A DNA stretch of 64,000 bases, taken from contig OY856411.1 in NCBI GenBank assembly GCA_963693085.1, forward strand, positions 1,350,789,550 through 1,350,853,549. Reading direction: 5' to 3'. The notes under the pieces were generated by a model. It ran no database searches and had not been told where the DNA came from. It saw nothing but the letters and a program-made list of their open reading frames with translations. This DNA is from Alisma plantago-aquatica. Taxonomy: Eukaryota > Streptophyta > Magnoliopsida > Alismatales > Alismataceae. Positions 1 to 11,553 of the stretch are shown here, one piece after another. Made by a program: the position numbers and the translations under genes. Positions within the stretch are counted from its first letter, which is position 1. The number at the start of each line of letters is the position of its first letter.

Positions 1-490
1 ATGATCCAATGGGGATGTTGTGAGTAGTAATGTACAATTGTTGTTGAATCTAGTCTTTTAACTCAAGACTGTTTTGCTATTTGAGTAGCACAATAGTAAA
101 ATTCAAATGAATATGATGAACTCTCTTTTGTGATTTAGAGGTAATACATAACAATAGTACATATTTAGCAATATGAATTGAGATAGTTGGATCAGATTAT
201 CGATGTTGAGGTAACACCTTAGGAGTATAAAAATATTGAAATGGTTGTTTCTCTCTCTATCCTATGATTGATTGTGGCATAGAGAATTTGTTTGTTATCA
301 TTGAGAACTATTTCAAACATGTTGTGATTTAGTAAAGTAACAAAGGACTTAATGTTGAAAACTGCATTCAAGTATAAAATACAAGAATATAATGACATGT
401 AAGATTTCAGAAGCTTAAAATAAAACTTGAATGTACTTTACTTGCATATTTATATTTTGGGGACATAACCTTTTAAGGTGGGCGGAGAAT
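1..490 (+). mobile_element. Internal 3' tail of a Ty3/gypsy (Tekay/Del-like) element with polypurine tract
   Basis: No coding sequence is readable here. The stretch ends in a purine-rich tract (about 474-490, AAGGTGGGCGGAGAAT) directly before TGTTATGAC, the arrangement expected of a polypurine tract next to a 3' LTR. It is therefore read as the untranslated end of the internal region of a plus-strand element whose body lies left of the window. The assignment depends on the LTR reading of the next 3.4 kb. Confidence 0.5.
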
Positions 491-3400
491 TGTTATGACT
501 GCATCTGAGCTTAATTGGTAAACTAGGGTTTACCTGGATGATTATATGTTTAATTGGATTGATCATTGCTTAAATTTAATTAATGATGATAATTCAAATA
601 TGATGTTTTAAACCTAATAAGAACATTAAGTGTACTATTGTTTGAGAAATTAGGGTTTGATAAATATAAACCCTAGTTGGCTGAAATTAGGGTTTTGATG
701 GTACATGAGTATGGAATTTGATCAGGATACCAGTGTGGTAAATGATTTTTCTTATTTTCTACAAAAAAAAAATTAATTGAATTTTGGATATGATATGGAT
801 AACTCAATCATGCATATTGGAGAAAATTTTAAGAATGTTTGATTGTTCTTTGAATGTGGTTCTCGGTCAAACTATACTTTGACCAAAATGTTGATAGAGT
901 GCTTTTTAGCAGTATAGTGTTTTATTTTTATTTATTTATTGGTAAGACTAAATGATCTGAAATTTTAATTGGAGATCTAAAACTCAATCATAAACAACAT
1001 GTAAATTTTTTATAATTTTTTGATGCGTTAAGACCTTATTAGTAGATAAATTATAGTAACTAACATTTCTGTAGAATTCTGGATAGCAGTGCACTATTCA
1101 ATTTTTAATTATTTAATGGAGCTTGGAAAGATCTCAAAATTAACTGAAGCTTATTCACTTAATTATACAAAATATGCTAAATTATCATAATTTTTGGAGA
1201 AGTTTTGATATCTGAAATACACGAATTACATAAACCTTTTTATGACAGAAAAATCTGTTGAAATAAGAAAAACTTTAGTGAGGGGTCAAAGTGCAATTGA
1301 CCCAAGCATCTCAATTGCTCTATATGGTCAACCTAATACACTAGCATCTCTCATAATTCGTGATTCAAACTAGGGAAATGAAATCCTAGAGAGAGATGGA
1401 GAATTAGGGTTTGAGATGAGAAAGTGATGGAGATGCTGACCTAGGGTTTTGTGGTCCGAGGAATGATGAAATCATGTTAGTTTAGCCTCTTTAGATATTG
1501 TTTCACAGTGAATATTCTCTCACATGTTAAGATTCCATCCCTCCTCTGATTGGATCCAAAATGGTATCAAAACTTCCCCTTTTCTCGCTCTTTCTTCATA
1601 ATCCCTCATTTTTAGGGTTTCCGAGTTGAAAGGAAGAAGAATCGAGTGAATTGCTAGGGATTTGATATGGATTTGAGATTTTCAGATATGGGATACGTTT
1701 TTAAGGTGTTTTCACACCTTAGGGTGAGTGGGAACTTCCTTTAAATAGTATATTGCACGAAAATTGGTTAAATCAACCATAATCTTTAATTGCTTAGTAT
1801 GCGACTACAAACCCTTAATTGTCTATTTGTTCTAATTTGTTGAAAAATGATATGAAATGGACTCTTCCTTTGTTTGAATGAATTTCAGATGATAAAATCA
1901 AATTAGAAATGTATACAATGCATTCTAATGAGAATTCCCTAAGTATTTGTAGAAGTTATAAGAGTAAACTAAAATATAGGAAATTTGTCTATGACTGAAA
2001 TTTGATGTATAAGTAAATAGAGAAAGTTACTTATCTAGATCCCCTTAGTTTTAAATGATTGTTTATCTAAATGTGTAGTACATATATGTCATACACTATC
2101 TTGGATTTCATGTGACGTGAATAGTGTTTGCTTGATATCTTTGTAAAGAGGGTGAAGCCCTATATGAGTGGAAAGTGAATAAATATGGTGAAATCCATTT
2201 GAAGTGTTTTTCTTGGAACCATAGACTCTATTTATGCAATGTTATTATTGATTCATAATATCTCAATGAATGGCATGGAAAACCCTAATTTAGCTCAATT
2301 TGAGGATTTCATACATATGTTGATTGTATATGACTTGTTTAAAGCAATCTGTATTTAGTGGATTTTATGACATATTAAATCCGTATGAGAGACAAGTGAC
2401 AAGTGAATGAGGTAAATGAAACCCTAAGGCTAGGGTGTTCAATGAATCAAGTATGGTGATATCAATGTTCTCAGTATGAGATGTGGTGATGCTTAATAGT
2501 TCAATTGCATGATTCTAGTGTATCAAGTGCCAAGTTGAGATGTATACTGTTTATTTAAAAATTCTAGTCTGCCAGTATGTATAGTATGTTGATTACTCAG
2601 TATATTACAATGTTTTGAATATACTTCTCTGCCAAGTTTAGAATGATATACACGTTGTGTTATAAACTTCAAATAAATAGACGTGGCACCATAGAGATAC
2701 CAAAGTCAAGTATGAGTAAGAGAAAGGTACAATGTAGAAAGAGTTTTCTAGAAATAATAAAATAATAGACTTAAGAGCCATGAACATTGTAGAATCCCTA
2801 TGAGAGGTCTGCACCTTAGGGATGAAATGACCTACCCTGGTGGTACGTCCAGTATACGGGGGTCGGAACATACCAAGAGATGGTACGGGGGACCTAACCC
2901 TGGCGGTGCGACCAGTATACAGGGGTCTCCTTAAATTTTAGAATGTAGTATCCAACATCAACCAGAGATCCTAGTAGCACTAGAGTACAGAAAAATTCAA
3001 GAGGTGGCTTGACTCTCTGCCTGTGTGCTCAGGTTAGAGGAGGATTCTAGTTTAGGCCAGAGAGCCATTTCCCTGTTGCAGACCAGGAGAGTAGTCAGAC
3101 TTAGCATTTCTCGTATGTGTTCACTAAGTCTTGTACGGTGTGATCGTAGTGCACTACGAGTCTTCATATGTAGAGTACATTGCATATGATTAGGGAATAA
3201 TAAAATGAATGAGAGGACAAACAAGTGTATACAATTATTCAATTATTCTTTATATGTTTCTGAATTATTAGTTCTCTTTTTTATCAATCAAGCATTTCAT
3301 ATATTGATTCACTCTTATAGATATTTAGAGTATCCTGCCATATTTATGATTGTCAATTATTAGACTCTTTAAAGCTTACTGTTGTTATAATTGATATCAA

Positions 3401-3936
3401 TTGCTCAAAAGTATATCTGTAATTATATCTGTGCTTTAGACTGTTTCTTTGAATTAGGCATTCACTGAGTGAGTGGGCTCATCCCTCTACTCACAATTTT
3501 TAGGGAAATCACATGGACTTGAAGAAGATATCATTGCATCAGAGTAGATCTGCCAAAAGAGTTAAGTATTGAGTATAGTTTAGTTCAGTTGATCCCTGTC
3601 ACTCTAGGTCCTTGTATAGATCTGAGAGAGAGTTGTAAATGATGTTTTGTATGTTTGTTTCCTTAATAGGAGAGAATGCAAATGATTATCATGTCGTATG
3701 TACATGGAAGTGTGAGAAACATAATGAATGTATGGATGTGTATCATTAAATGTTGAGATTATATTAGAGAAATGAAAGTTTAGTTCTCTTGTAAAGTTAG
3801 TTTATGTGGTTCAATGTGAGAAAACAAAGAGTTTGAAAAGGAAGAAAAAGTTAATGGTGATTTTTGTATTACGTTAAATCCTCAATGTATACACTAATAT
3901 CATGATTAGTGGTAATTGTGAGATCAGGGTGTAACA
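491..3936 (+). repeat. Long 3' LTR of a Tekay/Del-like Ty3/gypsy element
   Basis: It starts TGTTATGAC after a polypurine tract and ends GGGTGTAACA, giving matching TGTTA...TAACA termini over about 3.45 kb. The interior has wording typical of chromovirus LTRs: a CACTGAGTGAGTGGGCTC segment near 3464-3481 and the paired CCAGTATACGGGGGTC / CCAGTATACAGGGGTC phrases near 2848-2930. The block 1600-1735 resembles 53900-54030, an independent fragment of the same LTR type. The 5' LTR is outside the window, so LTR divergence and target duplication cannot be checked. Short ORFs inside are taken as chance. Confidence 0.6.
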
Positions 3937-4285
3937 AACATATTGATCACCATAATAATCATGGTATCATCATTGTCAAGTATAAATATTAACTATGTTT
4001 GTGGAAAAAATATCTACTATTTTTTGTCTCATTCATGGCATGTGATATATAGCACATATGAATCAAGGATGCTAAAGAGGTATGTATTGTTTCTTAATCA
4101 TGGTTTTAGTGTTCTTATAACATATCTATCACTTATTGATTGGGATGCTTATTTAGGGTTTAATATAGTTGAATTCCTAGTTTGTGACAAAACTAGTATT
4201 TCAGGATGTCTTGAGACAAATTGAAACTACACTTAAATATTGATAAAATTCTAATCGTGATAGTATTTGTGATACTAAAAGGTGA

Positions 4286-5010
4286 TTATTTTTTAGATAA
4301 GTCGGGAAGTCATTTATTCATCTTTCCTTCCATGTGCAAACCAAATCGAATCTACAGTATAATCACTAATATTTGATGTAATATTAAACCTAGTAGTACT
4401 ATTACCATTACATTTTTCTGACAAATATACACTCATAATATCTGAAGGTGGACTTACATAATAATAGAATGCAAAGTAATTCTTTATATGTAGCTTGGAG
4501 AGACCGTCCGCAAGCCTACTGCTCTCTCTACCTCTATATTTAATCTCTATGTTGCTCATAAGAGACTTCAATATCTTTTTCGTCTAGTAGGCTAACCTCA
4601 AAAAATTAGCTTCCGCCTCATTTGAAGCCATCGTCGCTAGTTAGAAATCAGTCTCAACTACTGTCACTGGCCATCTCCTCTCACTTATACAGTTGATAGC
4701 CATTTCTATACTGGTCATTTATGCCTCCTTGGTGTTCATGATATCTACTTTCTTTCCCCAGTCCCCTAGCCATTCTCTGATGTTGTTCTTGGCTATGACA
4801 GTTACAATGCCTCCATGTTTATTAATGACAACATACATGTAAAGTTGGATGCATCTGTGCTCTGGTGGAATCCAATCTACATGTCTGTCAGTTTGTGGTT
4901 TTCATGCTTCTCAATTTATTTGAATCGCCTTCCATACCCAATTCACTTGTTGTTTTGCCTTCGTCACAGCCCCTTTGAATACTTGTGCATTTCTACAAGT
5001 CCATAGTTAG
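4286..5010 (-). pseudogene. 5'-truncated LINE, RNase H region (L1-like, minus strand)
   Basis: Read on the minus strand, 4870-4640 gives VINKHGGIVTVIAKNNIREW, then a WLGDWGKK segment, then ERRWPVTVVETDF with in-frame stops. This matches the RVT_3-type RNase H found after reverse transcriptase in plant L1 LINEs (pattern GGIG.VIRN..G.WL, then a W..V..E.D. stretch). Lower coordinates give RESSRLADGLSKLHIKNY, matching the RE.N.vADgLAK end of that domain. The part at 5000-4875 resembles the linker before RNase H. A T-rich tract at 4288-4295 marks the poly(A) end. The RT itself is absent, as expected of 5' truncation. Stops and frame breaks make it a dead copy. Confidence 0.7.
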
Positions 5011-7422
5011 TGACAAATTATCTATAAGTTTTCTTATAGGTTCCCAACTACCTTGACCAAAGAGGGATAACCAATTTGTCACATTCCCAGAGGTGATTCT
5101 AATATACACTAAAACCAAGAAGACTAATTTTAGTAACTAATGTTTATAATAACACTTTTCTCAGGCTGACTTAGTTCTATAAATCCATGTGACCAAAAGA
5201 GGGGTCTCCTAAAATTATAGGCCAGCTGAAATTTTTTTGGCGAAAGCCATACAACCAAATATTTAGGATCCCCAAAATGTGAGTTAAGTTGGGACTAAAT
5301 GTAGTTGTGAGACTTTGGTATTTTCTTTAATTTAATCATTTTTTATTTCCTTAAGTGTGTGTTTTATATGATGTGTTCTTTATTTATTTTGGAATATACT
5401 TAACTATTTCAAAGCATTTTATGCAATAATTCACACATATATTTTGCATATATGGTGGAGAAGTTATGGTAAAATTTAAGTTCAATGAAATTCTAAACGT
5501 TCCAAACTTTAAAAAGCGTGTCTTATAGGTTGCCTCTTTTGATTGGATCAACCAATCAAATGGTTGATGGTTGATTGCCTAAGATCAAAAAGGGGTTCAA
5601 AGTGGGCTACTTGAACCACTTAAGGCAGATCAAAGCATGTAGGGTTAGGTGCTTTGACCCCTTTAGTTGGTCGATGCATGTCAAGTCGGTCGACGTAGAT
5701 TGACCTAGGGTCAATGCAACCCTTTTTGGGTCAATGGGTACCTTGACAAGTCAATGAGGATTGAAGTGAAGTTGAAGCAACCATTAATCAGCACTTTGAC
5801 CATATTTTGAGGTCAAAGAGGCCAATTTTGGTCAAGAGGACTATTTTTAGGCACCGATGAAATGCATATTCATCACATTTTCAATGCACATTTTGGATTA
5901 CTTTTGCTCATTTCAAATAATTATTTCTTGTTATTTTGCCTACTTTTGTTGGTTTGCTTTTATTCTTAAAATATTAGTATTTGATATTATTTCTCACTAG
6001 GGAAAATCACCACTCAATTCAAAATCAAAATAGTGGTCCTCTTCTGATTCCATGTCTCAAGTTTGAATGAAATTAGAACAGAAAAAGAGGTAAATCATCA
6101 TTTTTATGCTTACTCACTTCATCAATCAGTTGATTACAATTCATATCAATTTCACTTCAAGGTATGTAAACCTCCAAAGACTTGGTGACTCGCTAGTCGG
6201 TTGATTGGATTCCACTCTTAATTGCCTCCCAAGTCAGTAGCCATCAGCATTTTGAATGTTTGTGTGATAACTTGGAATTTTCTCTGTCCTCATACATGTG
6301 ACATGCACTTCACCCTTGCACAAGTATCTCACTCTAGACTTTAATTTCATGATTGGATATACTTTGATACTAAATTGAATCATTTTGGATACATGTGTCT
6401 TGGGGTGACATTCTTTTACTTCTAGACCTAATTTTCAAATCCTTAAAATGTAACCATGTTGCAAATTGATTTTTAACCTTATTAATGTCATCAAATTACT
6501 CTCTAATATATTCAAGTTGTAGAGCTTCTAGTTATCTTTCCAACGACACATAAATCTCATCAATCGGACATCCTGAGCCCAAGCTGTGGACTAACAAAGT
6601 TTGGGTCAATTACATGTATTTTATTTGAATTTATGTTGATTTCTGACCCTAATTGGGACTAAATTGGGTGTGCGGACCAATTTCCACCTTCCCTTTGGCA
6701 ATCTAGATATCTTATTTTGACCAATCGCACACCCACAAAAGTAACAGACCTTGACCCTTAGATCTCCCATCTGTGGATTACACTTCCATCTGACGGTGAA
6801 GCTTTCATCCCTTACCTCTATACTGAGCCACCAGTGCCCTTTACACCGCTACCACTTACTCCCCTATTGAACCACCAATCAACTCCCATCTCGCTTCTTT
6901 TAGCTGAATTAACACATCCATCAACTCAGTTTTCCCTCCCCCTATCATTACCCTCACTTTTCTTGTCCTATCGCTCACCCTAACGCCTTCCACCATCATC
7001 CCTTTCTCCACCTTTGGTCCATGACGCTGCTGCCAAGTCCTATCTGGGCATCTACAGTCTAGCGCTCCTCATCCATGAGCAGCTTCTTGATTAGTTTCAT
7101 GGTGTCACAACGAAGCCATGCAGGAGATTTTGGGGCCTCACCACAACCTGGTCCTAGTCGACACACAACCTCTGACGAGCATAAGCCACATGACCACCAT
7201 AGTAGAATCCTATCCATGCAGGCTTCATCCAGGATAGGGGCTAGTCCCTAGCCTCCAAATGAGGGTTGGTCCAGGGTGAACCATGAATCGATGGCTTGGA
7301 TGGCTGCTCCCTCCCCTCTTTTACTTTCAGGGTTGTGTTCGGCTAATGGTGGCAGGCGATACAGATCAATCAAGGGATACATTTGTTTCCATTTCACCAA
7401 TGTATCATTATTGCATAAGTAT
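5011..7422. other. Unassigned 2.4 kb, probably old gypsy LTR debris
   Basis: No protein is recognisable in six frames. The segment 6527-6610, reading as a 'slight pressure' phrase TATCTTTCCAACGACACA then CAATCGGACATCCTGAGC, resembles wording common in plant Ty3/gypsy LTRs. The part 5520-5830 is rich in TTGACC/GGTCAA words. The stretch 6660-7330 is unusually C-rich (CTCCC, CCACC) for the neighbourhood, like an untranslated leader. No boundaries or target duplications were found. Confidence 0.3.
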
Positions 7423-7630
7423 TGTTAGTATAAGTGGTTTAGTGATTAATTAGGCTTAGGCCCATTGCATTGATAGTTTATCTTGTAATGTTACTACACA
7501 TAAATGAGGATTTATATACCCACTTAAGTGTATACATGTATCCATGGATTCCTATATATAGGAGACCCAGAGCCTCATTACAAACTACTAATACTATTGT
7601 TATTTTATCTACGAGGTATCAAACGCAATA
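7423..7630 (+). repeat. Small Ty1/copia-type LTR with primer-binding site
   Basis: It begins TGTTAGTATAAGTGG, contains GGCTTAGGCCCATT, has a TATA-like CCTATATATAGGAG near 7551-7564, and runs to about 7613. It is followed by AGGTATCAAACGC, a degraded form of the TGGTATCAGAGC primer-binding site that is complementary to initiator methionine tRNA. The length of about 190 bp suits short copia LTRs. The roughly 400 bp after it may be the untranslated leader. No gag or pol follows, so this is a 5' remnant. Confidence 0.5.
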
Positions 7631-8532
7631 CTCTAACCCTAATCCTCCCTAATCCATCATCTTCCCTCCCTCCCTCTCACTCTATTATCTCCTATCACCA
7701 CCCATAAGCAGTAGGCAGTGATAGAGGCTACACATTGTTGCACTATTGTAGCATGGCAACAGGCAATATGTGGGACGTCAGCATGGGTGGCAGTAGTCGG
7801 TGGTGCATTGACCATCTGCCAGCAGTGGTCACAATCTTCCAGGCACCCATGCACCCAACTGCCATCATTGATTCTCTATGTAATTGTAAGGAACCATCTT
7901 GTTGATCAGATCAATAGGACAACTTCTTAGACAAAAACTCAACAAAAAATTAACAAGCATCAAAAACTGAGTCAAAAAATCTAAATAAGACAATTCACGT
8001 AAAAATTTGATTACAAGAAACCACCATAAAAACCTTACAAAAGATATATAAAAGTGTACAACTACACACTCAAATCATTATGCAGTGAGACATAATAGAG
8101 AATCAACTGAAACCTTTCTTTATTATTTTACTAAAAGGATCACAAGATTGTCTGTGATTATGAAACCATAGTAACATAATATATTGGATTCAGTTTACAA
8201 CTCATTGTCATAGAGAAACGCCAAGAGAAATAACTTAACACATTCATCATCAACTACCCATCCAATTCAAGGAAGTGAGAGTACATGGACACTCTAGACA
8301 GACTTTACTATATTATCCCTTATTAGATCTTAATCAACATGTCCTTTCTATAACTCCATCATACCTAAAAGATGTGGATAACCACAGGGGTGTAACTCCA
8401 AGTCCAAATGATATGATATAACAAAAATTAACATGCTTATTGCTTATAGGCATATAATAGTAGAATTATTTAGAGGAAAATTAATCAAAAGTTAAATATC
8501 TCTACACATGATATATGCATCAAGTATTTATT
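7631..8532. other. Unassigned; possible degraded Tekay-like LTR piece at about 8060-8420
   Basis: The phrase CCTAAAAGATGTGGATAACC followed by ACAGGGGTG at 8367-8396 resembles CCTAAAAGATGTGGAAACCC ACGGGGTG at 18832-18859 in the long LTR of the gag-only element. That suggests an old minus-strand LTR of the same broad family. The remainder (7655-8060) shows nothing I can name. Overlapping ORFs on both strands around 7657-7930 look like chance in a low-complexity stretch. Confidence 0.3.
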
Positions 8533-8850
8533 CTTTTTTTAGTGAAGTCAGGAGGATTTTTTTTACTCATCTCACCCTCCTCCCGCAAGCAATTTCAAAA
8601 AAGCATTACAAAATAATATATTATGCAATGAGCTAAACCTGGTAGTACTACTACCATTACATGATTCAAAGGATAGCAGTGTCTTCATCTCCATAGGAAG
8701 GCTTGCATATGTACAAGTACCTTTGTTGTTTTTGAGGTGATTTTTAGCAAGTTAATCAGCCACGTGATTGAAGTCTCTTTTTTCATAGATTATCGACCAA
8801 TTCTCCTTCAACATCCTTCTTACATTGATAATCCAGTTAGAAAACATGAT
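8533..8850 (-). pseudogene. Second 3' LINE tail, same family as 4286-5010
   Basis: Minus-strand translation gives NVRRMLKENWSIIYEKRDFN then HVAD-stop-LAKNHLKNN, the C-terminal RNase H signature of plant L1 LINEs (HV.RE.N.vADWLAK). Downstream it shares CNGSSTTRF with CNGNSTTRF in the other copy, and at DNA level AACCTGGTAGTACTACTACC against AACCTAGTAGTACTATTACC. A T-rich start at 8533-8540 is the relic of the poly(A) tail. Only the last 300 bp survive. It abuts the Athila integrase fragment on its right. Confidence 0.65.
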
Positions 8851-8852
8851 TA

Positions 8853-9105
8853 GAGAATCAAGATCAAAGAATTCAAAGAAGGAGAGCAAGTTTTTCTTTT
8901 CAACTCCAAACTCAAATTGTTTCTAGGGAAATTGAGATCCAAGTGGTCTAGACCGTTCTTAGTCCTATGTGATTTTCCATTCGGGACTGTGGAGATGCAA
9001 GGGAAACAATCCTCCTTCAAGGTCAATGGAAAACGCTGCAAGTTGGACATCACAGGGGATGAAGTTGACAAGGGAACCACTTGCTCCCTCCAGGATGCTT
9101 GACCA
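8853..9105 (+). pseudogene. C-terminal end of Athila-type integrase
   Basis: The frame reads IKIKEFKEGEQVFLFNSKLK then LFLGKLRSKWSRPFLVLCDF then FGTVEM...FKVNGKRCK. This is the C-terminal integrase pattern of Athila/Tat Ty3/gypsy elements (GD.VLLFNS.LK..PGKL.S.W.GPF, then G.VE, then FKVNG.R.K). About 85 residues remain. Everything upstream (catalytic core, RT, protease, gag) is missing, the left edge being at or near the LINE remnant. It is followed by a spacer and the ATHILA ORF-1-like ORF, the expected Athila order. Confidence 0.75.
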
Positions 9106-10197
9106 ACAGATTGAAGAGTCATACTCTGGACTTTAAATGGAGGAACTTGTGGGAGTTGAACCCACATTAGAATATATTTTCTTTTTAAAGTTTGGGTCCA
9201 TAATAATCTTTAATTTCCTAAAATAGCTTGTCATGGGTGAATGTAATAATTTAAACACTTATACTTGCATCTCATTACTTCTGTAGGTGTTGGTAAGAAG
9301 CTGAGTTCTACAAAATTCTAAAAGACCTAAAAAGACATGTCGTGTTACTATCAGGCAGACCATGCAAAAACTCTATATGGAAACGAACACGGCGTGTCCT
9401 ATCAAGACACGACGTGTACTTCAGAGAGAACATGGAGCATGAGCTATATGGAATCAAACATGTCATGTCTTTATTTGCACGCGGCGTGTCATTATTAGTG
9501 AACCTGTTACAAATTGAGCTTCTGGATTCGAACACGGTGTGTGCCCAAATTCACACGGCGTGTCTTACACTGCACATATTTACTTATAAGATCACAGGGA
9601 AGTTTTGGAAACAGACATGTTATGTCCTCCAGATCACACGTCGTGTCTTTTGACAGGAAATGGGTTTTTAACCCTAAACATCATGCCGCCTCCTTTACTC
9701 CCTCATTTCATTCGAGCCGTGTTAGCAGCTGTGTGCAAGCCTATGCCACCTCTAGCTACCTCAATCTAGCTGTGTGCAACCTACAACTACAAAAAGCTCC
9801 ATCTCCGAGCCACCGTCGACAGCATCCTCAACCTCATAAGGCTGAGAAGCTTCTTCTCCGCCGCCTGAATTTCCCCCTTTTACCTCTCTCAATCTGCTAG
9901 AGGTTGAAGCTCAAAGGCTACTCCACTGCCTTGCCCCAATACAATGTGAATCTCTAACAGAGAAGCTCAATCTACACCAAGTTGTCTCTGCCATCCTTTT
10001 CTCCTTTCCCTTCTCAAAATACATGGTGTGAGCTCCTCCGAATCGGCCGTGTTCTACCTCTCTAGACGCTTCTCCGCCCAGGTACACGATGTGTCTCGGA
10101 GAAGATATGTCGTGTAGTCCATCAGTTTGGAAAGTTCTGTGCCAAGGAACATGATGTGTCTCAAAAACAACACGTAGTGTTAAATCAAGCTTCAGCA
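9106..10197 (+). other. Athila spacer between integrase and third ORF, with ACACG-N-CGTGT pairs
   Basis: This untranslated spacer carries two groups of an imperfect palindrome ACACG-N-CGTGT in which CG is often TG or CA. Word centres in group one are 9392/9412, 9463/9483, 9537/9558 and 9620/9641, with a lone word at 9340. Group two is 10026/10047, 10089/10110 and 10154/10175. Within a pair the centres lie 20 or 21 bp apart. The intervening sequence is not conserved. The segment 9690-9960 is pyrimidine-rich, leader-like DNA. The same word is arrayed in the element's LTR. Confidence 0.75.
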
Positions 10198-11553
10198 ATG
10201 GCACCCATCAAACAAACATCCAACCGTAAGCATGGAGCAAGCTCATCCTCAGCCCTGGCATATGTCCCTATGACCCAGTTCAGGGTCACTCTAGAGGAAG
10301 ACCCTAGCTACTAGTTCCTCATTGCAAGGAGGGTGCTCCCCACTCGATTCGCTGGTGATCAAACCCTCACCACCCTCGGGTTCAAGGATGAAGTCCTCTC
10401 CCGCTTGAAAGATCTTGGAATGTATTACATCTATTGTGCAGTAACAAATACTTACCCCTGCCTCGTATATGAGTTTTTGACGACTCTCACTATTGATCAA
10501 GACCCCCAAAAGAAATTGGAACCCTACGCTATCATTCATTTCCGTCTTTTGGGTCGAAGTTTCAAGCTTACTTTCAGACGTTTCTGTTAAGTCTTGGATT
10601 GCCAATACGAGGGGGCACTAGGCTATCTGCCAGCTTTTGATAGTGATGAATTCTAGTTTAAGATCTCTGATGAAGAACGTCATGACACCAAGAAGACTAG
10701 GGCATCCGCTATTCACAACCCCATTTTCTAGTACGTGCACCGCCTTCTTAGTACATGGTTTTCTGCAAAGAATGAGACCCAAGGCATCTGCGGAAAACAA
10801 GATATGTTCTTTCTGTAGTGAATGGTGTATGGGCATAAAAATAATGCAAGCTATTATATTCTTACCAGGTTCTTAGATATCAATAAAATGAAGAAAAGAG
10901 AATCTGTGGACATAATGTGTGGGGGTTTGATTGCCCTTATTGCCAACAAGTTGGACGTTGACCTGACAGGTCTCGAAGCAACACCGGGAAGAAACCCGGT
11001 AGATATTCAATATCTTCTTTCTATAGGATTTATCTCACAAGTTGTCAATAGTGGCACCAAATTTAGGCAATTCTTTGATAAATATCAGTACATTGACATT
11101 CCAGATTTGGAACACATTACCTTGGAAAATAAAGACAACTAGAAGGTCATTCTGAATATCCCAGAGGAAGTAGATGCTGCTAGAAGTCCTAATGCTACTG
11201 AGGCACCCCCTACTACTCCATCACCTCCCTCCACAGGAACGCAAATAGAGTACTCCTGGGCCATGCTTGATGTCAGACATCTTTATGGCTATGTGCAGTA
11301 GCAGTTTGACCACATGGACGACCGCCTGGACCTAATGGGTCAACAATTCTCTGCTATGAATGATGTGGTTCATCGCATGGATACTTGGCACATTTCTCAA
11401 GGCCACTATTTCATACCACAACAGCACCAACCTACACCTCCTCTACATCTTGAGTTTGTTCCATAGCCCATGATGGTTGATATTCCAGATGATGTTGATC
11501 TTGTCAGCCACTTCTTCCCTTCTGATCATATGTGCCCTGGCCCTTCCCACTGA
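10198..11553 (+). pseudogene. ATHILA ORF-1-like (envelope-position) protein, decayed
   Basis: A single frame from ATG at 10198 to TGA at 11551 encodes about 450 residues and is interrupted by nine stops (seven TAG, one TAA, one TGA). Recognisable parts are RRVLPTRFAGDQTLTTLGF near the start, TYPCLVYEFLTTLTID, then MCGGLIALIANKLDVDL and a tail rich in Pro and Gln. This resembles the plant ATHILA ORF-1 family, which lies after pol in Athila elements; its function is unknown, and it is sometimes called envelope-like for its position. No frameshift was found. Every stop could arise by C-to-T change of CAG, CAA or CGA. I see no clear signal peptide or transmembrane segment. Confidence 0.7.

Noticed and set aside
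8850..9167. 105-codon minus-strand frame
   Set aside because: The plus strand of the same DNA encodes a convincing Athila integrase end; the minus frame is its shadow.
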